DNA of 64,000 nucleotides, taken from positions 30,125,289-30,189,288 of the forward strand of contig NC_059368.1 in NCBI RefSeq assembly GCF_019703515.2, read 5' to 3'. The notes beneath the pieces are model-generated. The model had not been told where the DNA came from and searched no databases. It worked only from the letters and a program-made list of their open reading frames with translations. The position numbers and the translations under genes are program-made. Below are positions 21,495-34,288 of this stretch, one piece after another; position 1 is the stretch's first letter, and each line of letters begins with the position of its first letter. Source of the DNA: Myxocyprinus asiaticus (Eukaryota > Chordata > Actinopteri > Cypriniformes > Catostomidae).

Positions 21495-22742
21495 TTATAG
21501 CCTCCGTCTCTTCTTCATCACCAAGAACTGCTGGGAAAAGTCCTCGACGGTGTCGCCAAACAAGCCAACCTGGGAGATGGGGGCGTCAAGGAATCGTGCC
21601 TTGTCGGCCTCTCGCACCTCTACCAAGTTGAGCCTGAGGTGACGCTCCTGGACCACAAGAATGGACATCGCCTGCCCGAGAGACCGCACTGTGACCTTTG
21701 TCGCCCAGAGAGCGAGGTCAGTCGCCAAGCACAGTTCCTGCATCAATCCCGGGTCAGAACTACCCTCGTGCAGTTCTTTTAGCGCCTTGGCTTGGTGTAC
21801 TTGCAGGAGAGCCATGGCGTTCAGGGTGGAGGCGGCTTGTCCAGTGGCACCATAGGCCTTAGCCGTCAGAGATGACGTAAACCTACAGGCCCTGGACGGG
21901 AGCTTCGGGCGCCCGCGCCAGGTGGCAGCGCTCTGCAGACACAAGTGAACCACGAGTGCCTTTTCCACCTGGGAGATCACCGAATACACCCTGGCCGCTC
22001 CACCATCGAGGGTAGCGAGAGCAGAGGAGCTGAAAGATCGGGACCGGGAAGTAAAAGGTGCCTCCCATGACCTTGTCAGCTCCTCATGCACTTCTGGGAA
22101 GAAAGGAACGGGGGCGGGGCACGGCTGTGAGCGGCGCCCCGAGCCCAGGAATCAGTCATCGAGCTGATCAGGGGAGAGCGGAGGGTTCCACTCTAGCCCG
22201 ACGCTCGTGGCCGCCCGGGAAAGTATGTCCGTCATTTCCGCGTCAGCCTGAGACTGAGCGACCGTTCCCGAAGAAGGAAGCCCAGCCGAAGCCTCAGTAT
22301 CAGACCGGACGAGCCCACTCTCCGATGCTGCGCTCGATAACTCATCATCTTCTGGGGCGCCAGATGAGATTTTGAACCCGCCCTGAGATGAGCCGGCGAT
22401 CTCGTCCAAGCACGCGATCGGGGCAAACAAGCGTGCTGGGGAATGGGAGGTCCATGGGGGGATACCCGGCGGAGGTGGTCCCATTGAGGTCCCCAAATCG
22501 CCCCCATTGCTAACTGGCACGGCCTCATACCCGTAGGTAGAAGGACTGAGGCGGGGAGCCGCTGGGGTGGCTTGCTTTCTTATGAATGCAAGCCACGACC
22601 GCAAGGTTGCCATGGTCATGTTCTCGCAATGAGGACATGATCCATCCATGAACAATGTCTCCGTGTGGGCAGCGCCCAGACACGTAAGACAGCGAACGTG
22701 GCCATCGGAAGCGGAGATAGCGACCGCAACCAGGAATAACAC
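21495..22742 (-). pseudogene. DIRS gag-like ORF, one in-frame stop
   Basis: Codons 22742-22152 and 22091-21495 are in the same frame, separated by a TGA at 22152-22154. The N-terminal part has a Cys/His cluster (CLTCLGAAHTE, then CPHCENM, about residues 18-41) and an acidic Ser-rich middle (SSGAPEDDELSSAASESG). The second part starts VHEELTRSWEAPF-like (residues HEELTRSWEAPF visible) and ends in a basic MKKRRRL. The protein should coat the element's RNA. Apart from the stop the frame is open over about 415 codons, so this is the best-preserved ORF of the element. Confidence 0.75.
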
Positions 22743-22974
22743 ACAAACGGAAAGGCATCTTTAAAAAGATGTTCCGTGTGTGCCGCTCTTTTATGAATAG
22801 AAAATATACTCTTTTCAGAATATACTCTTAGTTTGCTCTGCCGAAGCACCCAGGGGCGTTCTCTGCACTGCACAGACACAGAAGCCGCTGAAATGCGCCA
22901 TCAAATCCAGTAGTCTTTAGCGAGGTGAGTTTTTTCTAGAGGAATTGTATTCAGTGCACTGAATGTAACCGTTC

Positions 22975-23171
22975 GGCTCCGAAGAGAAAATCTGAATGAG
23001 TGATTGCATACCAGCTCCTTTTATACCCGTATGTCCGGGGGAGTGGCATGCATATTCCACGCGCCAATTCTCATTGGCCTTTTTTCAAAAGATCAGAGGA
23101 GTTTTGGGCTCCCAAGAGTGACCCCTAGTGTCACTACATCGACACAATGTCGAGTGAGTGACAGATAGGAA
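22975..23171 (-). repeat. DIRS inverted terminal repeat, 5' (sense) end
   Basis: Reverse complement of 18355-18532 over 22975-23151; the outer 20 bp (CGAGTGAGTGACAGATAGGA) are repeated in the internal complementary region. The sense promoter lies here. Confidence 0.85.
23019..23025 (-). promoter_or_regulatory. TATA box of DIRS sense promoter
   Basis: TATAAAA on the minus strand, inside the 5' terminal repeat about 280 nt upstream of the gag frame, in the same GGGTATAAAAGGAGC context as the partner copy. Confidence 0.65.
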
Positions 23172-23959
23172 AAAGAAGGATTTCCACCAAAGTACTGAAA
23201 TCTAATGCCATCAATTTGTTTTTATTTTTACAGCCATTGAATGCTGAGTGATGTGAACGATATCACAGACAGCGAATGGATTACCTGACTGATCGTCTCT
23301 GCCTTTTTCTCCCAACACTGAACATCTGTATGGACTGGAAAATCTGTATCCAATGTCAGTGTCAAGGGTCACGACCCAGTCACTGTGGCAATAGTCAGAT
23401 TTACAGCAACAGACCAGTTTCCTGTTTGTACAAAGGTCTGTGCCAGCCAAACCAAAACAACCCCTGCTAGGAGCGATGGTTTAGTCTTACAGGGGACTGT
23501 GTCTGTTGGACAGAGACAGAGAGGCTCAGGTAGAAAGACTGCAGAGGTCAGATCATCATGCTTAGGAGGACATACAAACCTCTTTTTCATTCTTTTTTAG
23601 GCCAAGAAAAGTACAGTCAGTAAACTGAAACTCAGTGAGCTAAGGAATAACGGTGGGACAATATAGTTATCCAATGATTCATTTTGATGTAGGATATGAG
23701 GCTCACGATTCTATATAATCTTGATTCAGTGTATAACAACATTTTAATGACACAATTTTAATTTTTTTTTTTTTAGAAAAATGTTCTCATCAAAACAAAG
23801 TTCTCTAATACACAATATAAATGCAAGTTATAGTAAGAGTTTCTCATTTACTTTTGTCTTTAAGAAAAGTTAAAAAACACAAATAAAGCTTTAAAAATAA
23901 TTAGTTACATTCCAGCTGTTGTCTCATTACGGAGGACAGCAGAGACACTTTAAAATAGA
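23172..23959. other. no gene seen (23.2-24.0 kb)
   Basis: No recognisable gene. A stretch near 23,650-23,780 resembles widely dispersed fish DNA repeats but is too diverged to delimit. Confidence 0.45.
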
Positions 23960-24140
23960 AGGTGATTAAAACTGACTGGAACCACCTGTGCATTAAACGA
24001 TTTTTATGCATGTATTCCATCCAATCAGTAATGAAGCTGAAGCACCCCCAGATCATCACGATCCTCCACCAACTTTCACAGTGGGTGTGAGACACTGTGG
24101 CTTGAAGGTCTCTCCAGGTCTCCGTCTAACCATTAGATGA
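23960..24140 (-). pseudogene. Tc1-like transposase relic
   Basis: On the minus strand the frame reads VSHTHCESWWRIVMIWGCFS, close to the Tc1-group segment around the second catalytic Asp region (a W-x-x-V-M-x-WG-x-F/S pattern). Flanking coding sequence is missing and no inverted ends were found. It is an internal scrap of a Tc1/mariner element. Confidence 0.45.
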
Positions 24141-24149
24141 CCAGGTGGA

Positions 24150-24850
24150 GGATCGGTGATGATTTCTAGGGAGGGAGCTTCGATGGGTCACACCGGTCTC
24201 CAGATCCGGCCTGTGCGTGCCTAGGAGGGGGAACAGGGCGAAAGAGAGGAGAAAGGGAAGAGGGGGTCAGGAATAACAAAAGGGAGAGAGAAAGTAGAGA
24301 GGGGAGAGTGAGGAGAGAGACACGGCTTGCCGGCCTCGGACACACTGTCGACTGGCCCTCAGCTCACTGACGTGCTTCCATCTGCGATGGCGGCCGTCCC
24401 TTCTGGTTGCTGGTTGATACAGTGCTCCAGCGCCACCAGATCGAGCACTCCCTCGGCGTTGCGATCCTCAGTCAGCAGCGAGGAATCCTTGACGGTGCGT
24501 CCTTCCTCCTTCCCACTTAAGAAGGTAAGGAGGAAGCTGGGACTGTCTTGACAAACACATAGACATTTAATAACACTTTTCAGTGTATAAAGAAAAAAAA
24601 ACATGCACTGCTTTTCAGCCAGCTGCATCAAATCATAAAGACAGTCAGACACGTGGACAAGCTTCGTACATCTTTCTCCCATCTGCCGCTGTCTGTTCTC
24701 CTTAAATACTCCCGCATCCCCTCGCTGGAACATGAGGCCGGTGTGGCACTCAGGTGGAAGTCATTCGCCACTTATCTTCCCGGCTTCGCTCTGCCCAGAC
24801 GCCGCTCAGCTCCGCATTGCTCACTACAATCTTGTTACGGTTGATGTACA
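24150..24850 (-). mobile_element. LTR-retrotransposon relic, minus sense
   Basis: On the minus strand GAGTATTTAAGGAGAACAG (TATA-like, near 24,700) precedes an open frame (24733-24359) whose last third reads SLLTEDRNAEGVLDLVALEH. That segment resembles the helical SCAN-like part of gag in some fish Ty3/Gypsy elements. The DNA is GC-rich against AT-rich neighbours. LTR ends were not identified, so family and extent are tentative. Confidence 0.35.
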
Positions 24851-26119
24851 TAACTGTCAACTGTAATAGATGATATCCCCATTAAAATATGATAGGTAAT
24901 AAAAGTAAATTTGATAAATAGTATATCTGCCTTGTGTAAATAACAATATATAGGAACTGTATCTAAAATAAATAAGGGGTGATAAAAGAATACTAATTCA
25001 ACAGGCTGTAAAAATAGACATTTTTTTTCATTTTAATATCCTATATATATTTTGAATATGTTGAAACTTGACACCGGGTGACACACCCTGAACACGGCAC
25101 TGTTTGACATGCTGAAGAGCCGCTTAAAACTAAGGTTTTTTTTCTCTCTCGTAAATGTAAACGAGTGTAAATGTCAACATCATACTGTATGTCGAAATGA
25201 TTGATGCCTGTCACGCAAAATATTAGCTTATTGATGTCATAAAATATCAGTCTGCTTTTTTATTTAAATAGTTACTCCTTGTTGGAGCCTTCTGTAAATA
25301 TTTAGTTTATACATAGGGTTACGTTCTACCCAAGTTTAATGGTGTAATGCTCAAATACTTAGTAGTGCGTAAATTGTGACTTAGTGCCCATTTACGCCAC
25401 AACTAGGCTAAGTTGTAACTTACATATAGCTGGTGCAACTGGCCCGTGATGCGCACCATCAGCAGAGGCACGCACCACGAAAATATAAACTAACTGGTTT
25501 CACTTTAGTTTAATGATTGTGTAATTGCAAATGTTCCTGGTCATAGTTCATATACGCAATGTTAATGACACGCAGTGACACAGAGGGTGATGCATGCTTA
25601 CTCTATTTCTATGGAGTGAAATCTCAAAGGTTTTGCTTCATGATAAATAAGGGCTCATGAGTTTATCAAAAGATCATTAAAATAATGTGTGAAAGGGAAG
25701 AAATTAGGACAGAAATATTTTACTATTGCATTATATAATAATATAATATAAATATAATACAAATATATAAAAAACATATATTTTATTGTTTTATTGAAAA
25801 CAATAATTTTTTATATTTATGATGTTATTGTTTGACAATTAATCATCAGCCAAATATCTTAATCATGACAGCCCTAGTAGTGCTGCTCTTAACTCAAGAA
25901 GAATATACAGAAATCTACCAGGGCATATTTATGTATATGACTTTGTTTACATTGTAGTCTGGTGGTGTGAATGAAGTCTGTGCATCTTGATCTTATGATG
26001 TGTTGTTTATTGAATGCCATTGCATTATATAGCAAAATATCAAAACCAGGTGAAAGATAACACAAGCACACTTAAAATTTCGCAGGTTTTAAATGATATA
26101 GGATTGAATATAAATACTA
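24851..26119. other. no gene seen (24.9-26.1 kb)
   Basis: Very AT-rich DNA, no open frame above 60 codons with any recognisable feature. Confidence 0.6.
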
Positions 26120-26123
26120 TTTA

Positions 26124-26432
26124 ATAAAAAGTATTTAGACACATTCTGGTAGTCAAACATTAGTGGAACACTCCTATAGTTAATGTGATGAACTCCACCT
26201 GTGGTTACTTTGATAGGACACCTGTGTGAACTTGAGGGACACTGATGTCATACATCCACTAAACATGACCTTGACACTAGCTGATAAAAACTAATTGAAA
26301 AAATAGCACTGAAAGTTTTGAGAAAATGTTTAGCATCATTTGTTTGCAGATGTCACTTGGTTTGATATTTTGCCATCAAACACAATGGCATTCATTTTTA
26401 TTTAAGTGTGGTTTAAGTGTCCAAATAATTTT
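26124..26432. mobile_element. MITE with AAAAGTATTTAGACAC-type inverted ends
   Basis: Left end TAAAAAGTATTTAGACAC (26124-26141) is inverted at the right as GTGTCCAAATAATTTT (26417-26432), with two mismatches over 16 nt. The 300-bp body has no ORF. Ends of this form occur in fish Tc1/mariner-type non-autonomous elements; the superfamily is an inference. Confidence 0.5.
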
Positions 26433-26784
26433 GGGGGGCTAAATATAGTTACATTCTTGTATAAATATGTTTTGTCAAAAGGCAGTCAATTTGAAACTGT
26501 TTCCCTTCCTGTACCTCAGGAAAAATGTTAAGTATACTATTGCCGAAGGTGAGAGCTTGTGCATACTACCATCTTAACATTCGTGGTAAACTATGCCCTG
26601 TTCTGACAGCCCTCTTACAAAAATTCTCATTAGAACAGGAAGAGCTGTCAGGCAGCAGTGAGGTAAAATAAGTGTTTCCTTAGAAACAGTTTTATTCACA
26701 CAATTCAGAACGGCTGCAGACACATTGTAGTGGTTGAACTACATTGCTTAAATTTTCTGCTGATCCTTAATTATAGGCATCTGT

Positions 26785-26786
<2 letters not shown>

Positions 26787-26869
<83 letters not shown>

Positions 26870-26878
26870 CGCGCGCGC
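26787..26878 (+). repeat. (GT)n-(GC)n compound tract
   Basis: About 39 GT units followed directly by GTGCGCGCGCGC-like alternating purine-pyrimidine bases to 26,878. Fully alternating sequence of this length is a classic Z-DNA-forming tract. Confidence 0.95.
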
Positions 26879-27508
26879 TGTAGCTCTGGTTGTGTAATTT
26901 ATCACAGGTGCAAACTTTCTGAGGAATAGATGGACATTCTGTACAGACAAAAACATAAATGTACACTTTGCAGTTGTCCTTCATCAAATGAAACGCTCTC
27001 TCACTCATCAGTGTGTAAGCTCTAACTTTGACCTTAATGTGTTACAGGTGACCCACTTCGATTCCTTGTTCTCTAAAACAGACTGATCAAGATGACTCAT
27101 TTTAATCCTAAAACAGCCATAACACACACATACAGTGTCTGTTTTCACAGCTTACAACACTGCCGTCTGTCTCAAGCATTTATACAGGGACACTTTTATT
27201 CAAAGCAACTTTTTTTTTGGAAAAAACAAATTTATTTCATTTTTAATTGAAAGAGTTTCTTGAAAGTTGCAAGGAATTAGGCTGTTTGGATACTGATGGA
27301 AACATCAATATGATTATTATCATCAATACGCTTATTTAGGTTTATTTTATGCTAAGTAGTTCTCTAATAAAGGTATTAACTGTCTTTAGGAATAACATGA
27401 AATGTAGACAGTCTCCAAAGATTATTGATATGAGGGACAATAATAATCTATCTTTAACAGTAGAAGCATGTTCACTTGATTTCTGACATTTGTTTTTAGG
27501 CAAAGCAA
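26879..27508. other. no gene seen (26.9-27.5 kb)
   Basis: No recognisable gene or repeat. Confidence 0.5.
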
Positions 27509-27517
27509 TTATAGGAG

Positions 27518-27518
<1 letters not shown>

Positions 27519-27563
<45 letters not shown>
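27519..27563. repeat. (TA)n microsatellite between direct repeats
   Basis: About 22 TA units flanked on both sides by ATTATAGGAGTA (around 27,509-27,520 and 27,562-27,573). Confidence 0.9.
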
Positions 27564-27568
<5 letters not shown>

Positions 27569-27574
27569 GAGTAA

Positions 27575-28189
27575 AAAATAACTAGAAATGACCTCAAACG
27601 CCGACATTTTCCAGATGCAAATGATATTCCAAAGCTGACCACTTTTCAACCACATAAAATTATGTTAGAGGCAGATTAATGTACAGTCACAATACTTTGT
27701 TACATATATTTACATATATATTTTACAGCCTCTAATCTCACCCAACCCCTAACCATAACCATTTTTAAACCATATAAAAAATGTAACAGGCAGATAAATT
27801 TAATCACAATAAATTATTCAGAAAAAGAGCAAAATCCAGTACAAAATAGTCCAAAGGATGAAGCACTGCATCCAATATGCTCCTTGATGGAATCCAATAG
27901 CGTTCTTTGAGGTAGAGTTTGGAATTTAAGTTATTAATCATTGAAAAACGTCTCTAATTCACTCTGTGAAGGCGCTGTCTGTTTCATTCATACCAAAACA
28001 TGATGGAACACATGTCGCAAGTACTCACGAGACACTTGAGAGCCAATGAGCATTCGAAAATCGCTGCCGTAAACCCTGTGTGGTAATACTTCTTGACTTG
28101 GCAATTTTTGAATTATGAAAACAAAACCAATGCGGGTTGACAGATGTGGTGGCCGCTGCAACAGATGGAGATGGAGATTGCTGAATAAA
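27575..28189. other. no gene seen (27.6-28.2 kb)
   Basis: AT-rich, no supported feature. Confidence 0.5.
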
Positions 28190-28312
28190 AGGCTTGAATT
28201 TCAGTTAGTTCCTCACACAAAGCTACCTAAAGATTTGGATCACAGCGAACAAATACAATTGATTACTTTTATGATTGTTTTATGGTGCTTTTTTTTTTTT
28301 TTTTTTTTTGGC
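28190..28312 (+). repeat. fold-back MITE relic (Angel-like), internal part with T run
   Basis: CAGTTAGTTCCTCACACAAA and GATTACTTTTATGATTGTTT and ATGGTGCTTTTT follow the order of internal family blocks seen in the copy at 4.24-4.34 kb. Both tips are missing. Confidence 0.4.
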
Positions 28313-28319
28313 ATTCTCT

Positions 28320-31300
28320 GAAAACTCTTTTTGTGTCCCAAGGCAAACAAAATACAAATTAAATGCTTAATTAATGATTAAATGATTGCAGAATTTTTAT
28401 TCATTTTAAAGTTTAATTTAAAACGATTCAATAAAAACTGAATAGTAGTAATTCTGTATCTCTATATCTATGAACCAGTTTTACACATCAGATTAAAAAG
28501 TGATACACTATACACAAGAAAAGCACGTGATCAGTTGTTGATAATCAGAGAAAACGATTATTAAAATCGATATTTAATCCGTGATTGACATTGCCTCGTC
28601 CGCCATGTTTTTTTCTCCAGCTCGGAAACTCCAGTCTGCTGTGATTGGTCAAGAGGATCAGTAGCAGCGAATGTTGGGTAGTAGTTTGCTGTGGAGCTTG
28701 CAGGAACTTCGCGGGAATGTACAAATGAAGGCCAAGAGGCCGCATGTCCACATCAAGTGTGCCATTTGAGAGAAGGCCTAACCGTCCTGTTATTGGAAAC
28801 TTTCACTTAGGGATTAAGTTAATCATGGCTGACAGACAATAGTGACTTTAAAACTGGAAACTATTGCATTTGAATGGCGATCAAGCCCCTAGATGTCAGT
28901 GTAAGTCCAAGAAGACATATATAAATAAATAAATAAATACTGAATGCACCTTTAAAATACTGCATGTCAGATTGCTGTTGGGCACTTCACATGCGTGTAA
29001 GAGTGTAAAAGGGAGCAGCTGAACCACTGTGCATACACATTAGCTAGACCAGCATGACAAATACAGTTGTTTATGCATGACTTGAGCTAATAAACAAATT
29101 TACTATACCATTGTAGTTATATTGTATTGCTAATTTGAAATGTATTTTTGAAATGTAATCTTCACAAACCAGTTTTGGAAATTTTGGTCTTTCCCCATTC
29201 AAGTAGATAAGACCAGTATTACCAGAATTTGTATGGGGATTGCCAACATAGAAAAAATAGCTGCCTGGGGGCATTACCAAGATGGCCACTGAGTAAACTG
29301 ACTTGCCTCAAAGGCACTTTGGGATGTTGAGATTTAAGTAGGAGATGCTACTGGAGCAAACACTATTATTAAACTATTAGTCCAAACCCTAAACATATCT
29401 ATAACCTACATCTTAACTCAGTGGGAAATGACTGATTGATAGCAAGGTTGTTCCAGTGTTGGTATAGCCCCAATCACAGCCCTGAACTTAATTCTAACCC
29501 TAAGTGTAAAAATATAATTGGCTGACACTGTAGCAATGTTTTTTCGAGGACCAATATAATGATTCTTGGCAAAATCACAGTGAAGATATGATGTTGCATA
29601 TAGAAAACAGCTTCAGTGCTGATATGTAGAATTTGAGAAGGGAAAGAGAGAGTCTTGTCTATTTGATCTTAGTCAATGAGGCATGACTTCATCTAATGGT
29701 GTCCAAAAGGCAGGCATTTTCACTAAAGTATCTGCTTTGAAATGTGTTGATGAGACCTCCGTGCAATGCTGTGGCTTGTTTTGATCCCCACTGGCAGTCA
29801 TGAACAAGATGTTCCTGAATGTTATTCATTGTGTTTACACTGTTGTGAACAGCTGGACCTTATAAATGGGAGATGCAAGACTTCCCAATTCTGGACCAAT
29901 CAAATGGCAGATTCATGGAGAGACACAATTATCCAATCAGCAACACTGCTTGTCGACTGTGGGTACAGACATCAACACATAGATCTGGAGCTGTAAAACT
30001 TCCCATAAATGCTACTTAGATTCATTCCCAGCCTGTCAAGCTGTAACAGAAAAAAAGGAAGTTATGGCACACAGCTTTATTTTCACAGGCTGCAAGGTCT
30101 TTGCAAAACAAAGTCCCAACATGATACGTCAATGGTGAAATCTGAAATGTGAGCTATGCATCTCACTTAGGCTGTTCAACTGTTAAAATAAATAAATAAA
30201 TAAATCAATTAGACCTATCAGGGATGATAGATTTTTCTTGACAAAAACAATTATTTTAAAGCATGCATTTACCCTGCAATTTTTTTTTTTTTTTTTTTGT
30301 AGCTGTTAGTTGTGAAATCGAACCCATTCAGGGGGAAAAAAAATAGCTAATCATGTAAGTAAGAAAAATAGGCTAATCATTTAACTCTGAAGTCCCTTTG
30401 GGCTTGCAGCCTTTTTTCCAAATTTAAAGTTCCAAAATATAAACTATATCAGTCATGGATTTTTAAAGGACAATGTCTTCAAAACAATCTTTGCACGCTA
30501 TCAGAACACAGAAAGAAAACCTGCAATCCATTTGTGTATACGTTTTTTTTTTTTTTTTTTATGTGTTTGGGTAGAGTGGCTGTGGCTGTCCTGTTTTTTA
30601 AATCCAATGCCCAGACATTTCATTATACAGAACTGACATTTAATGGAATGTGCCAAACAAGATGCCAGAAACACATTTTAATCTTTCCTTATATTATTGC
30701 TCATTCACATTTCCACAGTAGCCTTTAACCTCTATTATATCTTCATTAAACTCACACTTTACTCACCCCTTTCCCCTACCCACATCCTGCAGCCACAGGA
30801 AACCCTTTGCACACTACTATTCTTCAACCATAATCTCAGACAAAGAGTTTCACAACCCAAAACACTGTGATCCCATTTGACTCCCAATGTTATCTCCAAG
30901 GCCAGCACTCAGACATGCAATAATTGCAGAATTGATTGCCATACAAATGGTTAAAGAGGTAGACACTTTACGGTGGTCTTGGTTTGGGTTTGCCAAAGAC
31001 CTCCATGAATGGAAATTTCCAAACTTTAGGCACACTTGCTGTTCCCCAAGAAGCATATTCTCAGTTCCTGCTAGAACTCCGAAGACTCTCAACAGTTACA
31101 TCAGTAACCCTATCATAAAGGAAAAGTTTTTAATTGAAATACATGTATAGATGGAAGTTCATTGAGTACGTAAATAAGTAATTAGAGACTTATTTAAAGA
31201 GTGCCTGGAGGGTCTCCAGAGGGTTCTGCCAGTGTGACATCTGAGGAACCATAGATGTAACAAAATATTCAATATTTGTTGTACCAAAGGAAAACAGATC

Positions 31301-32215
31301 AATCTGTCATTGAAAAATGCAAATTCATTGACCAATATTCAAAATAGTGCTGGGTCTGCACTACACAGGGTAGAAATGAAAAGATTATAGAGGCACCATT
31401 TAGGGTTCCTAAGCTGCCACACTAGTTAAACCCTGACACCCTTTAAAGGAGCCTCAAATATCATATTTTTGTCCTCAAGCAACTTCAATATGTATTTTAA
31501 GTGCCCCAAAACCCCATGTTGGGGTTACTGAAGTCCTTAAGAGTTCTTGCAGGAACTAAGATCAAATGCATGTGTTTTCTATGCAGTTGGTTTAATCACA
31601 GAATGATTTTGTTACTCTGTGGCTCTATGGTTAAGCCATCGATACCACTAACTGAAGGGGAGATGGTTAGAACTCACAGTGTAACACCACGGATGTGGAT
31701 GCCATGGCTTAATGATATCATGTCTATGACCAGTATGTCAAACTGAGTAAGCTACTTAGCACCAAGTTGTTGTAGTGGTACTGAAACAAGGTACAGTCTT
31801 TTTCTATGCTTTCAAGTAGTGCAGAAATCCTGGGGTGTTTTCAGACCTGTAGTTCATTACAGTGTCTAATGTAGTTGCCAAAATGTTTCCAGTATTTAAT
31901 GAAAAGCTAAATCCACTTTTTGATAATGAATTACAGTGATACGCTGGCCTACATATTTCAAAGATCCAAAGATCAATCAGGTATGCTTATGGTTATAGGG
32001 TTATTGATTGCTTCGTTGGTCCATTGGGTCGGATTGTAATCTAACAAAAAGCATATTGCTCTAGAGTTCCTTTGAAATCAGACCAACTGGACCAGGTGAT
32101 GCTTAATGAAAATGCTTAAAACTTTGCAAGGCCAAAAACCCCATGGTGGATAGAGAGATAAATCAGGAACCCCCTGTTATGTATTGCATTAAATTAAATG
32201 TTGAATTTTGGGATT
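28320..32215. other. no gene seen (28.3-32.2 kb)
   Basis: The longest repeat-poor stretch in the window. Homopolymer T runs occur near 30,280 and 30,543, and AAAT-type short tandem repeats near 28,921 and 30,188. The largest open frames (30850-31092 minus, 30887-31150 plus) overlap on opposite strands and show no domain. Non-coding conserved elements cannot be judged from one sequence. Confidence 0.5.
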
Positions 32216-32882
32216 AGCGATAGTTCACCCAAATTCTCATTATTTTATCACCCTCATGCCATCCCAGATGTGTAAGTCTTTCTTTCTTCAGCAGAACACA
32301 AAGATTTTTTGAAAAATATCTCAGCTCTGTAGGTCCATACAATTCAAGTGAATGGTGATCAGACCTTTGTAGCTCCAAAAATCACATAAAGGAAACATAG
32401 AAGTAGTCCATAAAACTCCAGTGGTTAAATCCGTATCTTCAGAAGCGATATAATAGGTCTGGGTGAGAAACAGGACAATAAGTCATTTTTTACCCTAAAT
32501 CTCCACTTTCACTTTTACATCTGAAAGTCATATGTGGTGCCTGTTTAGTTTAATTTTCACATCTGAAAGTTAGAGTGGAGATTTAGGGTAAAAAATTACT
32601 TATTGTTCTTTTTCTCACCCACTCATATTATATCGCTTCTGAAGATATGGATTTAAACACTGGAGTCAAATGGATTACTTTTATCTTTCCTTTATGTGAT
32701 TTTTTTGAGCTGCAAAGGTCTGATCACCATTCACTTGCATTGTATGGACCTACAGAGCTGAAATATTCTTCTAAAAATCTTAGTTATGCTGAAGAAAACA
32801 AAAAATCATACACATCTGGAATGGTATGAGGGCGATTAAATGAAAAGAGAATTTTTATTTTTGGGTGAACTATTCCTTTAAG
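32216..32882. mobile_element. fold-back MITE (Angel-like), complete, about 670 bp
   Basis: Two long arms face each other: left from the TAGTTCACCCAAA tip at 32,221, right ending TTTTGGGTGAACTATTCCTT at 32,860-32,879. Paired blocks include CACCCTCATGCCATCCCAGA with the right-arm ATCTGGAATGGTATGAGGGC, and CTTCAGAAGCGATATAATAG with ATATTATATCGCTTCTGAAG. The centre is an extra inner inverted repeat (CACATCTGAAAGT-like blocks near 32,515 and 32,560). There is no ORF, so mobilisation depended on proteins from elsewhere. In RNA the whole element would form a long hairpin. Confidence 0.85.
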
Positions 32883-33084
32883 CCTAACCTATGATAGCAT
32901 GTGTATAGTGCCATATTAATATACAGTATTTACATACTGATTAAATTGCAAAGCCATTGTAATTATTACTGATGTATATAGTCATACTTAATGTGGAAAG
33001 GAAAAATTAAATACAAACAGTAGCTACATTTTAGCACCTTATATTTAGCTTTAATTGAAGTTAACTGTATTTTTGTTTAACACA

Positions 33085-34229
<1,145 letters not shown>

Positions 34230-34239
34230 GGGAGAGAGG

Positions 34240-34285
<46 letters not shown>
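34230..34285 (+). repeat. (GA)n microsatellite
   Basis: GA dinucleotides, interrupted at the left by GGG triplets. Confidence 0.95.

Positions 34286-34288
<3 letters not shown>

Larger units (their letters stand above)
18311..23171 (-). mobile_element. DIRS-type tyrosine-recombinase retrotransposon, nearly full length, defective
   Basis: Sense is the minus strand. In sense order: inverted terminal repeat with promoter (23171-22975), gag (22742-21495), linker, reverse transcriptase (20776-20229), RNase H with methyltransferase-like extension (20070-19111), a recombinase stub (about 19170-18834), the internal complementary region (18690-18584) and the second inverted terminal repeat (18532-18311). 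Inverted rather than direct terminal repeats, the internal complementary region and absence of an integrase define the DIRS group (DIRS-1 of Dictyostelium and its fish relatives). Several stops and frameshifts and a mostly missing recombinase make it inactive. Confidence 0.9.

Noticed and set aside
19169..22375. Many plus-strand open frames of 60-218 codons across 19-22 kb
   Set aside because: They are antisense shadows of the GC-rich DIRS genes on the minus strand; none has a recognisable domain.
29896..29939. Two CCAATCA motifs 37 bp apart, like a promoter
   Set aside because: No TATA box, CpG island or adjacent coding sequence; the motif is short enough to recur by chance.
30850..31150. 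Overlapping open frames of 80-87 codons on both strands as a possible gene
   Set aside because: No recognisable domain, no credible splice sites, and frames this long are expected by chance in 64 kb.
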